A stretch of 64,000 nucleotides of DNA from Roseiconus lacunae (GTDB taxonomy: Bacteria; Planctomycetota; Planctomycetia; Pirellulales; Pirellulaceae). The notes under the pieces are model-generated. The model ran no database searches, had not been told where the DNA came from, and was given only the letters and a program-made list of their open reading frames with translations. Positions 61,269 to 64,000 of this stretch are shown here, piece by piece; the stretch's first letter is position 1; the number at the start of each line of letters is the position of its first letter. Location: NCBI RefSeq assembly GCF_008312935.1, contig NZ_VSZO01000002.1, forward strand, positions 186,001-250,000, read 5' to 3'. The translations under genes and the position numbers were made by a program.

Positions 61269-64000
61269 AGTGATCGATCGGCGTCGGCCACCCGACGGTG
61301 TAGAGTCGTTCGAGTTGGTCGGGGCACTCGATCCCGCGGGTCACCATCAATTGCCGCAGTGAATCGTATTCGGCATCAGGATGCAGACTCATCAAGCCAT
61401 CTTCGGCGGCGAGCTGGTACGGCATCAAGCTCTGCTTGCTAGCCAATTCGGCGGCGATGGAAAACGCCTTCGCGGCCGATTTAGAGCGTCCGGCCATCCG
61501 CCGCTCGACACCACGCATCAACGCTCCGAGCATTTGTGAAAACGCAAAGGGTTGTTGATTAAGACGGCGAATCGCGCCCCGAATCACTGCCAGCTCGCTC
61601 GACGGCTCCGCCGCCGCTGGGGCCCCCGCTTCGCGAATCGAAAGATGGTGCTGTCGCTGATGAAGCGATGTCAAACACAGTAAGTAATCGGCGACGACCT
61701 GCAGGATCGTGATCCGGCGAATTGGTGTTTGGCCAAGCTTACGACGCATCATCCGCACGATCTTCGATGCCTCACCAAAGCGTCCTTCATACAAGCCAAC
61801 TTGAGCTTGATGAATCCACTGAAACAGATGCAATAATTCGGTGTTACCGGTATCGCTGACGATCCGGCAATTGTCACCACCGAATTGTTTGAGACGCTGA
61901 AGATTGTTGTTGACCAAGAATCCGTTGCCGGCGAATCCTGAGGTCGCGACAAATCGTTGATAGTTATCGTTGCGGCGATCGGCATCTTCGGCCATATCGT
62001 TCGCGTTGGATCGCAACGAATCCCACTGCCCCAAATGCCAGTCCGCCCAGAGTTTCAGCCAGCGCGTATGTGTCGATTCGAAACTCAAACGCCGCAGGTC
62101 ATTCCCAAAATCGGTCATGCAACAGTCAACCGCTTTGGGCACCCCTTTCCATCGCATCGAAACAAGATTCAGAAATGCGAGACCGGACCAAACGTCGCCG
62201 GTTGTCCGGCCGGGAGGGACCGACTCAAGACGCCTGGCGAGCGTTTCAAGATATTTGCGTGAAGCGGCCAGCATGTTCGCTTCGCCACCGGCGAGCAATC
62301 CGCTCCAGATCTGCGCTCGGATTCCGTAGTGCAATCGATCGGCATCGGTACCACTGGTCAATGCCAAGTTTGCGCCGTGGGCCATCAACTGAATCGTCCC
62401 TTGAAAATCCAAAAACACCATCGATCGGGTCGCGTCACTGCAAAAGTACATAGCGGTGGTGACATCATCCGGCCGGTCGTGCTCGGCATCGGCGAGGACA
62501 AGCCGACGCAGTGATTCGACGTCAATCCGAGCGAGTTGTTCGTTAAGTTGCTGCAGATCTGATCGACACTTCGCCATCGCAATGGCATGCCTCGGCAAGA
62601 TCGCCAGTTCCTCGGAAAGGTTTTCGATTAACGGACGTGCGATATCCAACCGTCCGCTGCGGACGAGCAACCGAGTGGCGGTGGCTTTGTAGCGACGTCG
62701 TTGATTGTCGTCGGTCGCCGTGTCGGCCAAAATTTCGTAATACGGTGCGGCCCGCTCAGGAAGATCAGCTTCTTCAAAACACCTCGCCGCGTCTCGCAGG
62801 TGTTTTAGCCGGGCTTTACCGGCAACTTGTTCAAGAACACGTTCATGCCAAACCGCGGCGTCGGCTTTCATGAACGCCCGGTCGGCGTTTTCGGCAGCTA
62901 AGATGGCAAATGGCAGCGCGGCCCCGTCTTGCTTGGCCGAGTACAAATGACCGGCAATGCGGGCGGCAAAGTCGCGTGGGCGATTGTGTTTCTTCAGTAA
63001 TTCGGCCCAGGCCAAATGCGCACGTCGCATTTCATCGGGGTCTAAGTTCTCGATCAAGCCTTCGGCTATCTTGTCGTGAACCACGGTTACACATTCCGTC
63101 CCCGATGAATCATCGATCGCCAAACGCTGCCGAACCAGTTCGAACACCGAGATGTCGACCTGCTCGCCCAGCCCCGTCAACTTGGCTAGCTCGGCAATCG
63201 AAACCGGTTCGTTTGCCGCGACGATGAACGCCAGGATCGATTTCGCCGCATCGGTCAGGCTATCAAAGCGATCTCGCCAGAATCGATCCACGTCGCCGAG
63301 GTTTGAAATCGACGCATCACACGACGCTTCGACGCGGTGCAGCATTCCCCCCGGGCGAAATTCTTCGGCCAATTCGTGCAGGCGAAACGCATTGCATTTG
63401 GACAAACCGACCAGCTCTTGCAGTCCCGCGGCGTTGATGTTGGCGCCCCAACGCGTCGCGGCGGTCTGCAGAAACGAAATCGCCGCATCTTTAGGAAGCG
63501 GCCCCAAATGCAATCGAAGGTCGGCCGGGTAGCGAAGCTGAGTCTCGGCGTCCCGTGACGATGTGATGATCGCTAACGATCCGTGCGTATCGGCAAGCAG
63601 CGCGTCCCACATCGTATGGCTGTCGTGGTCCGACCATTGAATGTCGTCAATGATGATAAAAAGCGGACCTACCTTCCTCAATTCGCGGCTTAAGCGTTTC
63701 GCAGCTGTCAACGCATCCAAGCGCTGCGGTTGCCCGTCAAACGAAGCCGGAATCTCGTAGAGATCTTCGACGATCACATGCTTGAGCTGCGGGAACGATT
63801 TTTTAAGGATCGAGGCACTGACCGAATCGAGCGTGATCCGTTCTCGATCGCGTTGGGAGTAGCGTTGGGCAACTTGATCGGCCAATTGGTCAATCACTTG
63901 CAAGTTTTGCTTCTCGCGAGAGCGACAGCGGACACGGAACACCTGCCCCCACTGACTCTGACGAAGCTGTCGTTCGATCTCATCTAGCAGTCGAGTCTTC
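61267..64000 (-). CDS. AAA ATPase with TPR-like C-terminus (5' partial)
   Basis: A large protein cut by the right edge; 910 residues are visible. The frame runs in from the edge with KTRLLDEIERQLRQ, which is what follows a Walker A (GxxGxGKT) in AAA_16/PknK/AfsR-type ATPases; Walker B is LFIIIDDIQWSD near 63640. The sensor region HLGPLPKDAAISFLQ and the winged-helix part (LGEQVDISVFELVRQRL) follow, then about 600 residues of helical, TPR-like repeats. In planctomycetes this architecture often follows an N-terminal Ser/Thr kinase (PknB-like), so the missing part may be a kinase; this is inference. It is a likely signalling or regulatory scaffold. It converges on the outer-membrane gene. Confidence 0.87.
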   Translation of the reverse strand, partial: KTRLLDEIERQLRQSQWGQVFRVRCRSREKQNLQVIDQLADQVAQRYSQRDRERITLDSVSASILKKSFPQLKHVIVEDLYEIPASFDGQPQRLDALTAAKRLSRELRKVGPLFIIIDDIQWSDHDSHTMWDALLADTHGSLAIITSSRDAETQLRYPADLRLHLGPLPKDAAISFLQTAATRWGANINAAGLQELVGLSKCNAFRLHELAEEFRPGGMLHRVEASCDASISNLGDVDRFWRDRFDSLTDAAKSILAFIVAANEPVSIAELAKLTGLGEQVDISVFELVRQRLAIDDSSGTECVTVVHDKIAEGLIENLDPDEMRRAHLAWAELLKKHNRPRDFAARIAGHLYSAKQDGAALPFAILAAENADRAFMKADAAVWHERVLEQVAGKARLKHLRDAARCFEEADLPERAAPYYEILADTATDDNQRRRYKATATRLLVRSGRLDIARPLIENLSEELAILPRHAIAMAKCRSDLQQLNEQLARIDVESLRRLVLADAEHDRPDDVTTAMYFCSDATRSMVFLDFQGTIQLMAHGANLALTSGTDADRLHYGIRAQIWSGLLAGGEANMLAASRKYLETLARRLESVPPGRTTGDVWSGLAFLNLVSMRWKGVPKAVDCCMTDFGNDLRRLSFESTHTRWLKLWADWHLGQWDSLRSNANDMAEDADRRNDNYQRFVATSGFAGNGFLVNNNLQRLKQFGGDNCRIVSDTGNTELLHLFQWIHQAQVGLYEGRFGEASKIVRMMRRKLGQTPIRRITILQVVADYLLCLTSLHQRQHHLSIREAGAPAAAEPSSELAVIRGAIRRLNQQPFAFSQMLGALMRGVERRMAGRSKSAAKAFSIAAELASKQSLMPYQLAAEDGLMSLHPDAEYDSLRQLMVTRGIECPDQLERLYTVGWPTPIDH

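Overview
The window looks like a chromosomal segment of a planctomycete, most likely the Pirellulaceae/Rhodopirellula group. The signs are moderate GC, secreted proteins of planctomycete type (DUF11 repeats, a Cys-rich segment before a beta-barrel, SH3-like strand repeats with an NPCBM-like end, ThuA), a split ribosomal operon and weak Shine-Dalgarno signals. This assignment is an inference from gene families; no rRNA is present to fix it.

Region by region. (1) 1-10918, plus strand: most of an imp-type type VI secretion (T6SS) structural operon, tssB (cut by the window edge), two tssC paralogues, tagJ/impE, tssE, tssF, tssG and clpV/tssH, with no hcp between tssC2 and tagJ. (2) 11097-16459: an orphan LolD-type ATPase, an unknown secreted protein, a dihydroorotate dehydrogenase with a class-1-like catalytic Cys, a cytidine-deaminase-like protein, a two-helix membrane protein and a MoxR ATPase. 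(3) 16986-23302: an FHA-GAF histidine kinase, dapF-xseA, and convergent xerC with a small unknown gene. (4) 23576-31526: a small lipoprotein, then a tightly packed operon of one unknown secreted protein and three HtrA-like proteins, of which only the first keeps the catalytic triad, followed by a ThuA protein. (5) 32784-35701: a nitrosative-stress-like island with an NsrR-like Rrf2 regulator, a stand-alone DUF542 protein, a mono-heme DUF3365 cytochrome, a nitronate monooxygenase-like enzyme and a 23-bp NsrR-like operator. (6) 35718-43584: a four-gene envelope operon of unknown function containing a GDSG serine protease, followed by a zinc-ribbon/membrane/coiled-coil protein. (7) 44069-50744: a 1628-residue DUF4011-helicase-nuclease-DUF3320 protein and a THUMP-like methyltransferase. 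(8) 51103-55577: the translation cluster tRNA-Thr, Tyr, Gly, Thr, tuf, tRNA-Trp, secE, nusG, rplK, in the same order as the E. coli thrU-tufB/secE-nusG-rplK region but ending abruptly after rplK. (9) 56290-64000: a large DUF11 surface protein, a Cys-rich outer-membrane protein and an AAA ATPase-TPR protein cut by the right edge.

A feature not explained by any gene runs through the window. It is a family of small nested-palindrome elements with a core of the form AGCCG-NNN-GGCGTTAGC ... GCTAACGCC-NNN-CGGCT, some bounded by inverted termini resembling AGTGCTTTGTTCCA. The clearest copies are at 362-433, 16586-16713, 48963-49118 (18-bp perfect terminal inverted repeats), 50887-51102 (doubled) and 61047-61176. 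They sit at operon boundaries: between tssB and tssC, at the 5' end of the helicase-nuclease gene, and exactly where the rplK-rplA linkage is broken. The most promising leads are this repeat family, the HtrA/pseudo-HtrA operon, the NsrR-like island and the uncharacterised protease operon.
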